Below, in pieces: positions 1-8,839 of a DNA stretch of 63,865 bases (position 1 is the first letter of the stretch; the number at the start of each line of letters is the position of its first letter). The stretch comes from a virus. The position numbers and the translations under genes were made by a program. The stretch lies in the IMG/VR virus record IMGVR_UViG_3300031857_000159, positions 1 through 63,865 of that record, one strand, 5' to 3'. The notes beneath the pieces are model-generated. The model was given only the letters and a program-made list of their open reading frames with translations, did not search any database and was not told the DNA's origin.

Positions 1-246
1 CTGTACTGTAAAAAATTTATTTTTCAATCCTATTTTATTAGATCAGTTACAAATTTAGTAAGCTATTAAAACGGCTGGCAGGTAGTCAGTAAAAATATAA
101 GCCCCCCAGTAAGGCAGAGCCACCCCCGTAAAATTTTAAAGGGGTATATAGCATCCCCCAAACATTGACGCATATAACAAAAAAATGGATTTGTGTATAT
201 CATAAATAAAAAAAGCCTGCCTCAAGTATTCATATAGACGGTATTA
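1..246. other. Non-coding left end with C/G-tract hairpins
   Basis: I see no credible gene here. Three short tracts, C5 at 123-127, G4 at 141-144 and C5 at 155-159, allow two mutually exclusive hairpins: 123-127 with 141-144, or 141-144 with 155-159. Another C-run lies at 102-107. The stretch lies downstream of the minus-strand gene ending at 247, and a T-run on the minus strand (A-run near 208-214 on the plus strand) could end that transcript. Origin, packaging site or plain terminator cannot be told apart by reading. Confidence 0.4.
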
Positions 247-441
247 CTATTTTGATTTAAGGAATATTTCTTTTATTTGTTGCATTGAGTATACTTTACC
301 GTTTAGTGTATATCTAAGTTGGTAGTTTGGTGATAGTTTTTTTAGGTTGAAGCATCTGTGGTTTCTTTCGTATGGGAGGCGGTAAACATCTTCGCCGACT
401 ATTTTGTAGGGTATGTTTCCTACTATGAATGTTTGTTCCAT
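247..441 (-). CDS. Small hypothetical protein
   Basis: A 64-residue protein, mixed charge, without membrane segment or cysteine pairs. It contains a segment of the form Y-x-L-N-G-K-V-Y-S followed by a short helix (about residues 45-64), a pattern common in small phage proteins of unknown role. It is the last of three closely packed minus-strand genes (4 bp from the previous gene) that probably share the promoter near 1273-1307. I do not recognise a function. Confidence 0.6.
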   Translation of the reverse strand: MEQTFIVGNIPYKIVGEDVYRLPYERNHRCFNLKKLSPNYQLRYTLNGKVYSMQQIKEIFLKSK

Positions 442-444
442 TGA

Positions 445-681
445 TTAGTTAATATATTGTTTTATGATATTTATTAGTGATACATTTTGTTTTGTTATTT
501 GGAATTTTTTGATGTTGAAGTCGAATTTGGCTATTTTGCCGTGTTGGTTTATGAATCTTTTGGTGGTGCATAGCCTACATTCTACGCAGCGATTCAGGTC
601 TGATTTTAGCTGGTACTTCATTCTGTTTTTCTTGAACAGAAATAAAGGTTTTTTGCGCTTGCAGGTAAAACATCTTTTCAT
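445..681 (-). CDS. Small zinc-ribbon-like protein
   Basis: A 78-residue, very basic protein with two CxxC pairs (C4/C7 and C32/C35, with a further Cys at 38) separated by a lysine-rich segment, the layout of a zinc ribbon. Such proteins bind nucleic acid or partner proteins; nothing more specific is visible. The start overlaps the stop of the upstream gene (ATGA type), indicating translational coupling. The codon region is preceded by AACTATC directly abutting the ATG (plus strand 681-688), the motif shared with six other gene starts in this phage. Confidence 0.6.
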   Translation of the reverse strand: MKRCFTCKRKKPLFLFKKNRMKYQLKSDLNRCVECRLCTTKRFINQHGKIAKFDFNIKKFQITKQNVSLINIIKQYIN

Positions 682-1250
682 GATAGTTTATTTTTACATT
701 TAAAGTTTATGTATGTTTCCTCAATAACGTAACTATTAATATCTTCTATGTTTATAAATATAGAAGATAAGCAGTCTATTATTGCTCCTACTCTATGTTT
801 ATCGTCTTCAAGTATATATTTTATATTTATCCAATCATTTATATCATTAGAATGGAATGAGGTAAATCCGTCCCGCGAAGTATAATTGTCTAAAAAATAC
901 TTTTCAGCTTCGTTATTATTTTCTTTAATTAAATCTATTAATTTATTCAAGTCAACTTCTACGGATATGTTTATTGAATCGTTGGTGAAGTTATAATATT
1001 TTGGAGATTGAATATTTTGATATGTTATTTTTATTGGAAAATACATATTAAGTTCTGATTCTATTTCGCTGACAAATCTTTTTGCTATTCTTTCTCTGTA
1101 ATCAGAATAATCCCATTCAAAATCGTCATAATTAAGATTGGTATTGTTTTCTTCGTTGTACGATTCAATATCAAAATCTTCGTTATTGTATTCGTAAATT
1201 GTTCCATAAAATCCTGCGAATAATGGGGCATAAGTTTCAAATGTTTCCAT
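678..1250 (-). CDS. Hypothetical acidic protein
   Basis: A 190-residue protein rich in Asp, Glu, Asn and Tyr, especially at residues 18-50, with no membrane segment or known motif. It is the first gene of the leftmost minus-strand operon. Its ATG is directly preceded by AACTATC (plus strand 1250-1257), and the upstream region carries a TATATTTG element and a TTTGTA-N6-TACAAA palindrome, so it probably belongs to the same regulated set as the genes starting at 23443, 49201 and 55008. Function unknown. Confidence 0.65.
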   Translation of the reverse strand: METFETYAPLFAGFYGTIYEYNNEDFDIESYNEENNTNLNYDDFEWDYSDYRERIAKRFVSEIESELNMYFPIKITYQNIQSPKYYNFTNDSINISVEVDLNKLIDLIKENNNEAEKYFLDNYTSRDGFTSFHSNDINDWINIKYILEDDKHRVGAIIDCLSSIFINIEDINSYVIEETYINFKCKNKLS

Positions 1251-1272
1251 GATAGTTAGTTTTTAGTTTCTG

Positions 1273-1307
1273 CAAATATAACAAATAATTTGTAATAAAA
1301 TACAAAT
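1273..1307 (-). promoter_or_regulatory. Promoter with palindromic operator for the 1250-247 operon
   Basis: On the minus strand a perfect -7 element TATATTTG lies at 1280-1273. Upstream of it (1288-1307) is a 20-bp palindrome, ATTTGTA-N6-TACAAAT, whose TTTG half overlaps the expected -33 position. The same palindrome precedes the genes starting at 23443, 49201 and 55008. Operator function is inferred from the symmetry, position and repetition. Confidence 0.55.
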
Positions 1308-1324
1308 AATAAAAAAATAATTTA

Positions 1325-1356
1325 TTTGATTATTAAAAATTTATTTTGTAATTTTG
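1325..1356 (+). promoter_or_regulatory. Bacteroidota-type promoter
   Basis: TTTG at 1325-1328, 20 bp, then TAATTTTG at 1349-1356, matching the known Bacteroidota primary sigma factor consensus. It lies 32 bp before the small gene at 1389 and probably drives the rightward genes 1389-8692. The same spacing and -7 sequence occur in the promoter at 58900-58931. Confidence 0.6.
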
Positions 1357-1388
1357 TATAATTAAAAATAAAAGAATATATTTGTGAT

Positions 1389-1556
1389 ATGGACATTGAG
1401 AGAATCCAATGGTGGATAGAAGCTGAATCAATAAAGAAGAAGATACGCGCGGATAGGGAAAGGGCGGAGAAAGAAAAATTATTTTGCGAAGAAACTAAAA
1501 CAAAAACAAATGATAAAGACGACAAAACAGATCACGAAGATCAGGCTAAAGGATGA
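1389..1556 (+). CDS. Small basic hypothetical protein
   Basis: A 55-residue, highly charged protein starting with Met-Asp-Ile-Glu-Arg, containing Trp-Trp at residues 8-9 and a Lys/Arg/Glu-rich helix. It lies directly behind a strong promoter match and overlaps the next gene by 47 bp in another frame, so it may be a real leader gene or only a chance frame. No function is recognised. Confidence 0.4.
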   Translation: MDIERIQWWIEAESIKKKIRADRERAEKEKLFCEETKTKTNDKDDKTDHEDQAKG

Positions 1557-2286
1557 TGGCTTGAAGGGCTTGGAGGTTACTTATATGTATCCGCAAGAGA
1601 AGGACAATTTGATATGGAACAATGAGCATATCGAAAAGAGGAGGCATCCTATACACACGGGATTGGAGAACTCTATTAATGACTTGAGGAATTTCCTGTT
1701 GGAGTTGTGTGGATATTATAACGAAACGATTTCTGTTATGCACAAGGATTATCTTATTGAGGAAACTAAGATAACGGAGATTGTTGTTAATGGGACTACA
1801 TCGTTTAAGATTTCTGGGGAGATGAGAACATTGGGCGACAAGTTCATTAAAGTATCTACTCCTGATGTTGAGGCTGCTGATGGTTACGAACACTTTGAAA
1901 CTGTTTTGAAGGTAATTAATACGGTAGTTGAGGAAACTCATGAGTACATGGCAGGAAAGAAGAAATTGGATGAGGCAGAGTTCTTAAAGAAATTTGCTAA
2001 GTTAAAGAATGACGATGTACTTATTAAGGAGTTCAAGGATATGAGTAATAAGGAGAAGAGAGATAAATGTACGGAGATATTGGAGAAGATGGGAGCTGTT
2101 GTATTGATTAACGACGAATTGGAAATTGACGATGTTAATGTTCAGATTGAGAATGTTCAGTTAGAGATAATTGAACCTGTTGTGTTGGATAGCAATAACG
2201 AAGTTGTGGTTCCCGAAACAGAAACAAACAATGAGCCATTGATTATACCAGTAACTCCTACTGCATTTAAAGCCCCTGCTTTCTGA
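1510..2286 (+). CDS. Hypothetical protein paired with exonuclease; possible recombination partner
   Basis: A 258-residue protein with a mixed alpha/beta N-terminal part (about 1-190) and an acidic, proline- and valine-rich C-terminal tail that ends in hydrophobic residues (Ala-Pro-Ala-Phe). It overlaps by a TGATG junction with the PD-(D/E)XK nuclease that follows. In phages such nucleases are usually paired with a single-strand annealing or single-strand binding protein, so this protein may be that partner, but no family signature was recognised. The large start overlap with the 1389 gene does not argue against it: the reading is long and consistent. Confidence 0.6.
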   Translation: MIKTTKQITKIRLKDDGLKGLEVTYMYPQEKDNLIWNNEHIEKRRHPIHTGLENSINDLRNFLLELCGYYNETISVMHKDYLIEETKITEIVVNGTTSFKISGEMRTLGDKFIKVSTPDVEAADGYEHFETVLKVINTVVEETHEYMAGKKKLDEAEFLKKFAKLKNDDVLIKEFKDMSNKEKRDKCTEILEKMGAVVLINDELEIDDVNVQIENVQLEIIEPVVLDSNNEVVVPETETNNEPLIIPVTPTAFKAPAF

Positions 2287-3029
2287 TGAAGTTATTTGAA
2301 CCAAAAGTACAATTAGAACCGATAGAGCACAAGTATTACAACTTGGTTACGGGCGATGAATATACAAGTGTCAGTAAACTGTTGGGTGGCTTGGGAACTA
2401 AGTTTGATTCCGAAAAGGTATCAGCTATGGTTGCTAAAAAGAGAGGTGTCAGTCAGGCGGAAGTTCTGCAAGAATGGAAAGATATAGCAACTAAATCTAC
2501 TGATCACGGAACAAGAATACATAACGCTTTAGAAAGGTATAAAAAGACAGCCATTATATTACCTGAAGACGAAGATTTGAGGGATATGATAATTGATGTA
2601 TGTTCTTATTATAAGGACTACTATCAAGTTTACGATGAATTGACTTTGTATCACGACGAAACGAGAATTGCCGGGACGAGTGATATGATATGTATGATTA
2701 GCAAAACAAAGGGAAGTAAGTTTGATGTAGAGGACTATAAGACGAATATGCGTAATGGAATAGAAACTTTCAATAAGTACGGAACAAGATTAAATCCTCC
2801 ATTTGATTATTTGGAGGATTGTAACTTTGTTAAATACTCTTTGCAGTTAAGTATTTACGCGTATATGTTTGAACAATTAACAGGTAAGCAATGCAGGAAG
2901 TTAGGAATTAGATTTATTCCGCCTGATAACTACATGAATCATGTATATATGCCTGTTATGTATTTGAAGCCAGAGGTTGAGCACATTTTAAGAATAAGAA
3001 AAAAACAATTAACAAATGGAAAACTGTAA
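2286..3029 (+). CDS. PD-(D/E)XK (RecB/Cas4-type) exonuclease
   Basis: A 247-residue protein with the signature of RecB-family PD-(D/E)XK nucleases: an early H-G-T-R-I-H motif near residue 77, A-G-T-S-D-M-I near 138-144 (metal-binding Asp), then D-V-E-D-Y-K-T (the D/E-x-K motif) near 156-162, and a Q-L-S-I-Y-A-Y helix near 190 typical of the C-terminal motif QxxxY. The family digests DNA ends in recombination or DNA degradation. It is translationally coupled to the 1510 gene. A degenerate copy of the same fold seems present inside the large virion protein at 36110-41416. Confidence 0.75.
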   Translation: MKLFEPKVQLEPIEHKYYNLVTGDEYTSVSKLLGGLGTKFDSEKVSAMVAKKRGVSQAEVLQEWKDIATKSTDHGTRIHNALERYKKTAIILPEDEDLRDMIIDVCSYYKDYYQVYDELTLYHDETRIAGTSDMICMISKTKGSKFDVEDYKTNMRNGIETFNKYGTRLNPPFDYLEDCNFVKYSLQLSIYAYMFEQLTGKQCRKLGIRFIPPDNYMNHVYMPVMYLKPEVEHILRIRKKQLTNGKL

Positions 3030-3213
3030 AGAAACAATCAAGTTTTATAATGGATTATTTTTATTATTGGCGGTAGGATTTTTATTTATGTTCTGTATGT
3101 ATGTAAAAGAATACAGTAAACATCACGAAAAAGATTCCTATTGGTCAAGAAAATACGATTCATTATTGAATGAAAATAAAGTAGATGTTAGCGACACTAT
3201 AAGATTACAATAA
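3016..3213 (+). CDS. Small single-span membrane protein
   Basis: A 65-residue protein with one strongly hydrophobic segment (about residues 13-30) followed by a charged tail. It overlaps the nuclease gene by 14 bp and ends 1 bp before the next gene, so it is part of the operon. Function unknown; a role in membrane exclusion or lysis timing is possible but unsupported. Confidence 0.55.
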   Translation: MENCKETIKFYNGLFLLLAVGFLFMFCMYVKEYSKHHEKDSYWSRKYDSLLNENKVDVSDTIRLQ

Positions 3214-3214
3214 T

Positions 3215-3745
3215 ATGCTTTTTTATTTAGACGAAAAGAACGTAGCATTATTGCACCCGGACGCTGTTAAGTTATGTCCTGAATTGACTGTATTGGACGA
3301 AAAAGAAACATTGGCTATTATATTAGCTTATGACTATAAATCACCTTACAGACAATTTACTGACGCTGACAGACGAAGAAAAGCGTTGATTCACGCTTAC
3401 GGAAACGATGATAAGAATATCTTTGATAAAGACAAAATAAAGCAAGCTGCGGAAGCCTATATCAGTTTACAATACAATCCCAAAGTAGAATTAGCGCGAA
3501 CCTATCAATCAAAGATAGACCAATTGCAAGACGAAATGGTATTGGCTTCTGATGAAAAAGAAATTGCAAGGATTATTAAATCTATAAACGCTATCAGAGA
3601 ATCTATTAGGGACTTAGAAACCGAAGTTTATGACGAAGTGGCTAAGGAAGGTAAAGTTGTAGGCGGAGGTAATTTATCGTTTTTAGAGAAGTTTCAAAGG
3701 AATAGAGAAAGATATATGTCGTTATTAAGGAAAAAGAAAAAATGA
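3215..3745 (+). CDS. Probable terminase small subunit
   Basis: A 176-residue, mostly helical protein with a basic patch (D-A-D-R-R-R-K near 49-55), a predicted long coiled coil in the middle (about 100-145) and a very basic C-terminus ending in five to six Lys/Arg. It overlaps the start of the large terminase gene by an ATGA junction. Position and architecture (DNA-binding N-terminal helices plus oligomerising coiled coil) fit a small terminase subunit, the packaging-site recognition component. No sequence signature proves it. Confidence 0.45.
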   Translation: MLFYLDEKNVALLHPDAVKLCPELTVLDEKETLAIILAYDYKSPYRQFTDADRRRKALIHAYGNDDKNIFDKDKIKQAAEAYISLQYNPKVELARTYQSKIDQLQDEMVLASDEKEIARIIKSINAIRESIRDLETEVYDEVAKEGKVVGGGNLSFLEKFQRNRERYMSLLRKKKK

Positions 3746-5715
3746 GTTTACCTAAGAGCCCCTATAAAAAAGGGAAAGGATTTTGTCCGAATCCAATTGC
3801 TAAGAATGGTATTCCTAAATACGCAGATAGCAAGTACAATAAGAATGTAATAGGAACTCCTGATTGGGAAAAGTTTTGGGAAGAACAACTTTATTACATT
3901 ATACATGGCTATCAAACGGGAGGAATGTTTATACCGGGCAGGTATTACTACTATGCTAACTTTAAGATATTTGATACCGTATTAGGACCGCGTAACGCAG
4001 ATATTTGTGACTTACATTTAGAATTAGCTTACGCTATTGAGCACTGCAAAAAGAACGGATTAAACTTTATAGGACCGAAGAAACGTAGAGGAGGTTTATC
4101 GGAGGCTTTTAATAACATGGTTATTGATTATGGTTATCGTTTTATACCCGGTTACAATGCAGGTGTAGCAGCAGGACTTTCTACATATACCGAAGAGTTT
4201 ATGAAAAAGTGGGCTGTTCACGATAACATATTGGTTCCTGAATTTAGACTAAGGAGCAAAGGCACGGACGAAATAATATCATGTTACGATGTTATTGATG
4301 AGAACGGCAAACGTGAAGAAGGTACCTTTAACAAGATACACGTAGCTACCATGTTTCAAAACGCTAACTTATTTAAGGGATTGTTCTTGAACGATGTAGT
4401 TGCAGAAGAAGGTGTAGAGTTTAAAAAACTGAAAGCTTTTTATAATGCTACTAAAGCTTGTTTGATGTATGGTTCAGTTCAGAAAGGTAACTTTTGGACT
4501 TGGGCAACAGGAGGTAACAAAAGTTCGGCAGGAGAAGACTTTGAGGAAATGTGGCACAATTACGAATCTTACAATATGTATAGATTCTTTATTAAGGGAA
4601 CAAGGTTTTACCATCCATTCTTTGCAGGAGCTACTAATGACTTAGGTGAGAATGTAGAAGAGGTTCCTAATTTAAAGTTGAAGTATCAACCTTACGAGAT
4701 GTTAGGTGTTGAGGACGAAGAAGCTGCCGAAGAAAATATTAAAAAAGTAAGACAACATTTATTAGATACAGGAGATATAGAAGGCTGGATTGAGGAATGT
4801 CAAAACAATCCATTGACAATAGAAGAAGTATTCAAAAGAGTGTCAAGTAACAAGTTTGATATTGAATTACTCAATAAAGTAGGTTTTGATTTGTCGTCAA
4901 ATCCTAAAAAGTACGCTAAATACAAATTAGAATTTGTAAAAAATGACAAAGGAGAAAGAGTAGTTCCTTTTAAGGTTGAAGCTGTTCCTGCGAAAGATAC
5001 TGATTTGGAAAAAGACTGCGTATTAATTTCAATTGACGGGCACCCTATTACAACTGTAAATAATCTTTATTCAGCAGGAATAGATAGTTATGATCAAGAC
5101 CAATCTAAAACGTCTAAGTCTTTGGGAGCTATGCTAGTAATGATACGTGACCATAAATTACCTAACCAACCAAAAATGAAGCCTGTTTGTGTTGTAAGAA
5201 ATAGACCTGACAGAAAAGAAAAGTTTTATGAGATGTGTTTAAAAGTTGCTATTTATTACAATTTAACATCTTCTGTACTGGTGGACGTAGCGAAGCCAAT
5301 GGTTATTGAATATTTCAAAAGCAATGGGGGGACAAGGTATTTGGCTCGCAGACCGAAGAAATTTGAATCAGTAAATAGTGAGCAATTGCACGAATATGGT
5401 GTATCTTTGAATAAATGGTCAAGACCTGCAATGGTTTCTGTTATGCAAAGTTACATATTAGATCACGGAGAAAAGATAGTGTTTCCAACATTGATAGACG
5501 AATTAAAGGCATACGATGAATACACTAATGATTCCGATAATGACTTAGCAGATACGTTAGGTATTGCTTTGATGCAAGATATGTCAAACGCTTTAAATCC
5601 GCGTGACGAAGCAGAAAAAGATAAACTAAATAAGTATTTGTTAAACGATGATTTTAGTTTTAATTCTCCAAAATTAAAAACGATAGAACAAGATCACGAT
5701 TTATTCGGTAAATAA
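3742..5715 (+). CDS. Terminase large subunit
   Basis: A 657-residue DNA-packaging motor protein. The N-terminal ATPase shows a P-loop-like segment G-P-K-K-R-R-G-G-L-S at residues 111-120 and a Walker B-like L-F-L-N-D-V-V-A-E-E at about 214-223. The C-terminal RNase H-fold nuclease shows A-G-I-D-S-Y-D near 450, a second acidic strand (S-V-L-V-D-V near 515) and N-D-L-A-D-T-L-G near 615. The P-loop lacks the canonical GK[ST] and has G-G-L-S instead. It sits between the probable small subunit and the portal module, as in most tailed phages. Confidence 0.85.
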   Translation: MSLPKSPYKKGKGFCPNPIAKNGIPKYADSKYNKNVIGTPDWEKFWEEQLYYIIHGYQTGGMFIPGRYYYYANFKIFDTVLGPRNADICDLHLELAYAIEHCKKNGLNFIGPKKRRGGLSEAFNNMVIDYGYRFIPGYNAGVAAGLSTYTEEFMKKWAVHDNILVPEFRLRSKGTDEIISCYDVIDENGKREEGTFNKIHVATMFQNANLFKGLFLNDVVAEEGVEFKKLKAFYNATKACLMYGSVQKGNFWTWATGGNKSSAGEDFEEMWHNYESYNMYRFFIKGTRFYHPFFAGATNDLGENVEEVPNLKLKYQPYEMLGVEDEEAAEENIKKVRQHLLDTGDIEGWIEECQNNPLTIEEVFKRVSSNKFDIELLNKVGFDLSSNPKKYAKYKLEFVKNDKGERVVPFKVEAVPAKDTDLEKDCVLISIDGHPITTVNNLYSAGIDSYDQDQSKTSKSLGAMLVMIRDHKLPNQPKMKPVCVVRNRPDRKEKFYEMCLKVAIYYNLTSSVLVDVAKPMVIEYFKSNGGTRYLARRPKKFESVNSEQLHEYGVSLNKWSRPAMVSVMQSYILDHGEKIVFPTLIDELKAYDEYTNDSDNDLADTLGIALMQDMSNALNPRDEAEKDKLNKYLLNDDFSFNSPKLKTIEQDHDLFGK

Positions 5716-5717
5716 TT

Positions 5718-6350
5718 ATGGCTATATTAAATGAAAACATTCAGTCTTTTAAATGCTATGTAAGGTTATCTCATTTTACTAAAAATAAAAAAGACAACAA
5801 TAAATATCATAACGCTTATGCTTTTGGTATTCAATCAGTTACAGGAAAAATATTAACATTTCATGTTATGACTGATTATGGTATGTTAAGGTCAAGAGTT
5901 CCTTTATCAGAAATATTTATAGAGAAACCTAAAAAAGATATACCATTTCACTTTAAACAATTATGGGATTGTTTTTCGGAGAATGTTACTGTAACTAAAT
6001 ATGAATATTTGTCTGAAAAAAGATGTGAAATTGTACTAAAAGACAAATCAAAAGTATGGGCAAAATATTTAATGACTATTGATTGGTATGATAACGCTTA
6101 TTCTAATGAGCCGTCTGATTACAAGTGCGGTCATATTTTAATTTCGGACGATGGCTATTTACTTTGCCAACCAAACAATAGAATATTTTGGAAAGATTCT
6201 AATTGGATAACGAATAAATTTCCTGTTGATGTAAAAAACATAAAAGTTGACAATGAGTTATTTTCCGTTGAAGCCGTTTCGGATAGGTGGATAGCAGACA
6301 ACAATGATTGTTTTTATTACAATATGAATAATGCAAACCATAAAAAATAA
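5718..6350 (+). CDS. Hypothetical protein between terminase and portal
   Basis: A 210-residue protein with many aromatic residues (Trp, Tyr, Phe) and alternating beta-strand-like segments, no membrane segment, no recognised motif. It starts 2 bp after the terminase stop. Position suggests a packaging or head-assembly accessory, but this is only inference from neighbours. Its AT-rich codon use is somewhat stronger than in the terminase. Confidence 0.6.
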   Translation: MAILNENIQSFKCYVRLSHFTKNKKDNNKYHNAYAFGIQSVTGKILTFHVMTDYGMLRSRVPLSEIFIEKPKKDIPFHFKQLWDCFSENVTVTKYEYLSEKRCEIVLKDKSKVWAKYLMTIDWYDNAYSNEPSDYKCGHILISDDGYLLCQPNNRIFWKDSNWITNKFPVDVKNIKVDNELFSVEAVSDRWIADNNDCFYYNMNNANHKK

Positions 6351-6352
6351 AT

Positions 6353-6427
6353 ATGTTAATAAATAACAATGAGAAAAAATCATTATTATTTGTATTTTTA
6401 GGCAAAATTTACCAACGGGGTAAATAG
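6353..6427 (+). CDS. Possible very small ORF
   Basis: A 24-codon frame in the 101-bp gap between the 5718 gene and the portal gene; it starts 2 bp after the previous stop and would encode a short basic peptide with a hydrophobic middle. Nothing besides spacing supports it. Confidence 0.15.
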   Translation: MLINNNEKKSLLFVFLGKIYQRGK

Positions 6428-6451
6428 GTTAAATAACGAAATTTAATTATA

Positions 6452-8692
6452 ATGATCTTTCCAAAACAGGATATTCCAGACAAGGATAAGACGTTAGCAT
6501 GGGTGAAACTTCACTTAAACTACGCAGAAACTATCCTTAACAGAAGAAACAATATCTATTCAATAATGAGTAGATTGTATAATACTTATAATGGTATTAA
6601 AAATGCTGACGCTTTACGATTCATAGGTAAAACGTATGGAAGAGAAAATAAATCTAAATTTATATCATACCGATTAGGCAGAAACAAGTTAGAATTACTT
6701 AAAGGTGAATACCTTAATCAAGCGCTTAAACCAACAGTTACCACAATAAATTCAGATGCTAAGACTAAGAAACTTGACGAGGCTGATTTAGTTCGCGGAG
6801 CATTAATTGCTCGTAAAGAATTATCTAAGTTAAAAGAAGTTGGGGTTGATGTATTGGAAGGAATGGAATTACCGGAGGGCGATCCAGATGAGGTATGGAA
6901 CCAAATGACTTTCAAGGATAAGAATGAGCACGTTATGCAATTGATATTGGAAAACGGTATCTCTGAATTAGACATGAAGAATAAGCTTTCTAAGAATTTT
7001 CTTGACCTTGAAATTACATCAATGTGTTATGGTAAGATTGATATTGATTTAGAAGGTAACGTTAATTACATTAAGATTGACCCTCGTGATGCTATTTTTG
7101 ACGAAATAGAAGGTGACGACTTTATTGAAAGAGCGCCATTAAAAGGAGCAAGATACAGAATGACTATTTCCGAAATATTAAGGAAATACGATTTGACAAA
7201 AGAACAAAAAGAAATGTTGAAAGGTCTTGAGAATACCGGTAACCAAAATGCAGGTACAAGAAGAGCAACAACATATCAGATAAACGGTGACTTATGTATG
7301 GACGTAGTGCATATAGAATGGATTTCTTATGTTCCGACTTATTATAAGCTATCTCCAAAAACACAAAAACAATTAGAGTTAGATCCAAGTTCTGAATACT
7401 ACACAATTCAAATGGACGCTGCCGAGTATGAGAACAATAGAGAATATTACGATAAGCTTGTAGAAAAAGGCAAGTTACTAGCAATAGAAACTAAATGGGC
7501 AGAAGATATTAGAGAGGCTGTTAGAATTGGCGGTATTATAAGTGTTGACTTAGGACGTAAAAAATTTCAGCCTAGAAGAGTTGATAACCCTAATAGGGTA
7601 GTTGATATGTCTTATGTTGGATACTTATTTAATACGGTAGACGGAATAAGAGTATCATTACAGCAAATTGTAGAGAATTTTGATTCAGCTTTTGATATTT
7701 GTATGTATCAAATTCTTAAAGAATTGAACATTGCAAAAGGAAAAGTTATAGGTTATAACAGAGCAGCTTTACCGCAAAAAAGAACAATGAAAGAAATTAT
7801 TTACGACGTAGTAAATGATGGTTTTGTTGACTTCGATACTTCTGCGGATGGTAACGAATCTGGTAGAGAATTGAATTTAAGAGATTTGATTCAAGTATTA
7901 GATATAGGTTTATCTAGTTCATTCCAACAATTAATCATGTTAAAGAATGATATACGTCAAACTTTAGATTTAATTACAGGGATTAACGAAAACAGACAGG
8001 GTGATATTGCGGCAAGTTCTACCGTTACGAACGCTCAAATAGCAATTACAGCATCTAAAAACATTACTACTCCATTGTTCTACGGAATGAATAAGTTTAC
8101 CGAAAGAGTATTAATGAAAATGTGTGAGTATTATAAATTGTCTTATGGTTTCTTTAAAGTAGAAAAAGGTAAGCAGATTTTAGGCGATACACAACAAAGA
8201 TTTTTGGTAGTTGAAAAAGAAATAGGTTATCAGGATTATGGTGTTGCAATTCAAGACGGCGGAAGATACGCTGAAATGAAAAATAAGATTATGGCTTTGG
8301 CTCAAGTATCATTAAACGCAAAAGAAATAAGATTAGAAGATTTGATGCAATTAGAAACTGCTGAATCATATACTGAAGCTAAAAACATATTAAAGAATGC
8401 GTGGAAGTCTATACAACAAGTGGCTGCTGAACAGCAACAAAGACAGATAGAAGCACAACAGCAAATGCAACAACAACAATTGCAAATGCAACAACAAATG
8501 GCTTTAGAGAATAGAGAAGATATGCAAGCTTCAAGAATTGATGAGATTAATGCTAAAACAGAAGGTCAAATAAGAATTGACGATAACAAAATGGGTAAAC
8601 AAATGATTGTTGATACAAATAATATAGAACAAAAATCTGTTTATAGCGATAAAAATATGGGAGGCACACAGCCCCCAATTCCTCCGATGTAG
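6452..8692 (+). CDS. Portal protein
   Basis: A 746-residue protein following the terminase, the usual place and size for a podovirus or crAss-like portal that forms the dodecameric DNA gate and packaging docking site. The N-terminus has D-K-T-L-A-W-V and a helical region; the middle carries alternating strands and helices (e.g. D-P-R-D-A-I-F-D-E-I near 210, D-L-I-T-G-I-N-E-N-R-Q-G near 505, the conserved helix before the clip region). The C-terminal 100 residues are extremely Gln-rich and helical (about 650-700), as expected for a barrel/crown. Followed by a terminator at 8717. Confidence 0.8.
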   Translation: MIFPKQDIPDKDKTLAWVKLHLNYAETILNRRNNIYSIMSRLYNTYNGIKNADALRFIGKTYGRENKSKFISYRLGRNKLELLKGEYLNQALKPTVTTINSDAKTKKLDEADLVRGALIARKELSKLKEVGVDVLEGMELPEGDPDEVWNQMTFKDKNEHVMQLILENGISELDMKNKLSKNFLDLEITSMCYGKIDIDLEGNVNYIKIDPRDAIFDEIEGDDFIERAPLKGARYRMTISEILRKYDLTKEQKEMLKGLENTGNQNAGTRRATTYQINGDLCMDVVHIEWISYVPTYYKLSPKTQKQLELDPSSEYYTIQMDAAEYENNREYYDKLVEKGKLLAIETKWAEDIREAVRIGGIISVDLGRKKFQPRRVDNPNRVVDMSYVGYLFNTVDGIRVSLQQIVENFDSAFDICMYQILKELNIAKGKVIGYNRAALPQKRTMKEIIYDVVNDGFVDFDTSADGNESGRELNLRDLIQVLDIGLSSSFQQLIMLKNDIRQTLDLITGINENRQGDIAASSTVTNAQIAITASKNITTPLFYGMNKFTERVLMKMCEYYKLSYGFFKVEKGKQILGDTQQRFLVVEKEIGYQDYGVAIQDGGRYAEMKNKIMALAQVSLNAKEIRLEDLMQLETAESYTEAKNILKNAWKSIQQVAAEQQQRQIEAQQQMQQQQLQMQQQMALENREDMQASRIDEINAKTEGQIRIDDNKMGKQMIVDTNNIEQKSVYSDKNMGGTQPPIPPM

Positions 8693-8716
8693 TTTAGTTT
8701 TACTTTGACAAAAGAG

Positions 8717-8744
8717 AGCTCTGATTAACGTCAGGGCTTTTTTT
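8717..8744 (+). terminator. Intrinsic terminator after portal gene
   Basis: An 8-bp stem (8717-8724 with 8731-8738, one G-T pair), TTAACG loop, followed by seven T. It separates the packaging operon from the scaffold-capsid operon. Confidence 0.75.
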
Positions 8745-8784
8745 GTATATATTTATAAATGTTTATTACTTTTCAACAAGTTAT

Positions 8785-8824
8785 CCTTATTTAGACTAAT
8801 TAAAAACAAAATTATTTATATTTG
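8785..8824 (+). promoter_or_regulatory. Candidate late promoter of the capsid operon
   Basis: TATATTTG at 8817-8824 (Bacteroidota -7 element) with the 11-mer CCTTATTTAGA at 8785-8795, 21 bp upstream. The same pair, spaced by 20 bp, lies before the abundant virion gene at 13609, so this may be a late-promoter form in which the usual TTTG is replaced. Confidence 0.55.
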
Positions 8825-8839
8825 TTTAAAATTCATTAA

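Noticed and set aside
464-703. Plus-strand frame opposite the zinc-ribbon gene
   Set aside because: The minus-strand reading has CxxC pairs, coupling to its neighbour and a leader motif; the plus-strand product is hydrophobic shadow sequence.
1546-1941. Long open frames antisense to real genes, e.g. this one and those at 39616-39921, 31858-32289 and 17974-18255
   Set aside because: They lie opposite strongly coding genes and arise from the AT-rich codon use; their products are low-complexity (Phe/Ser/Leu or Val-rich) and no promoter supports them.
8785-8824. Shine-Dalgarno-led translation starts generally
   Set aside because: Very few AGGAGG-like sites occur before starts; A-rich or AACTATCA leaders are the rule, as expected for Bacteroidota.
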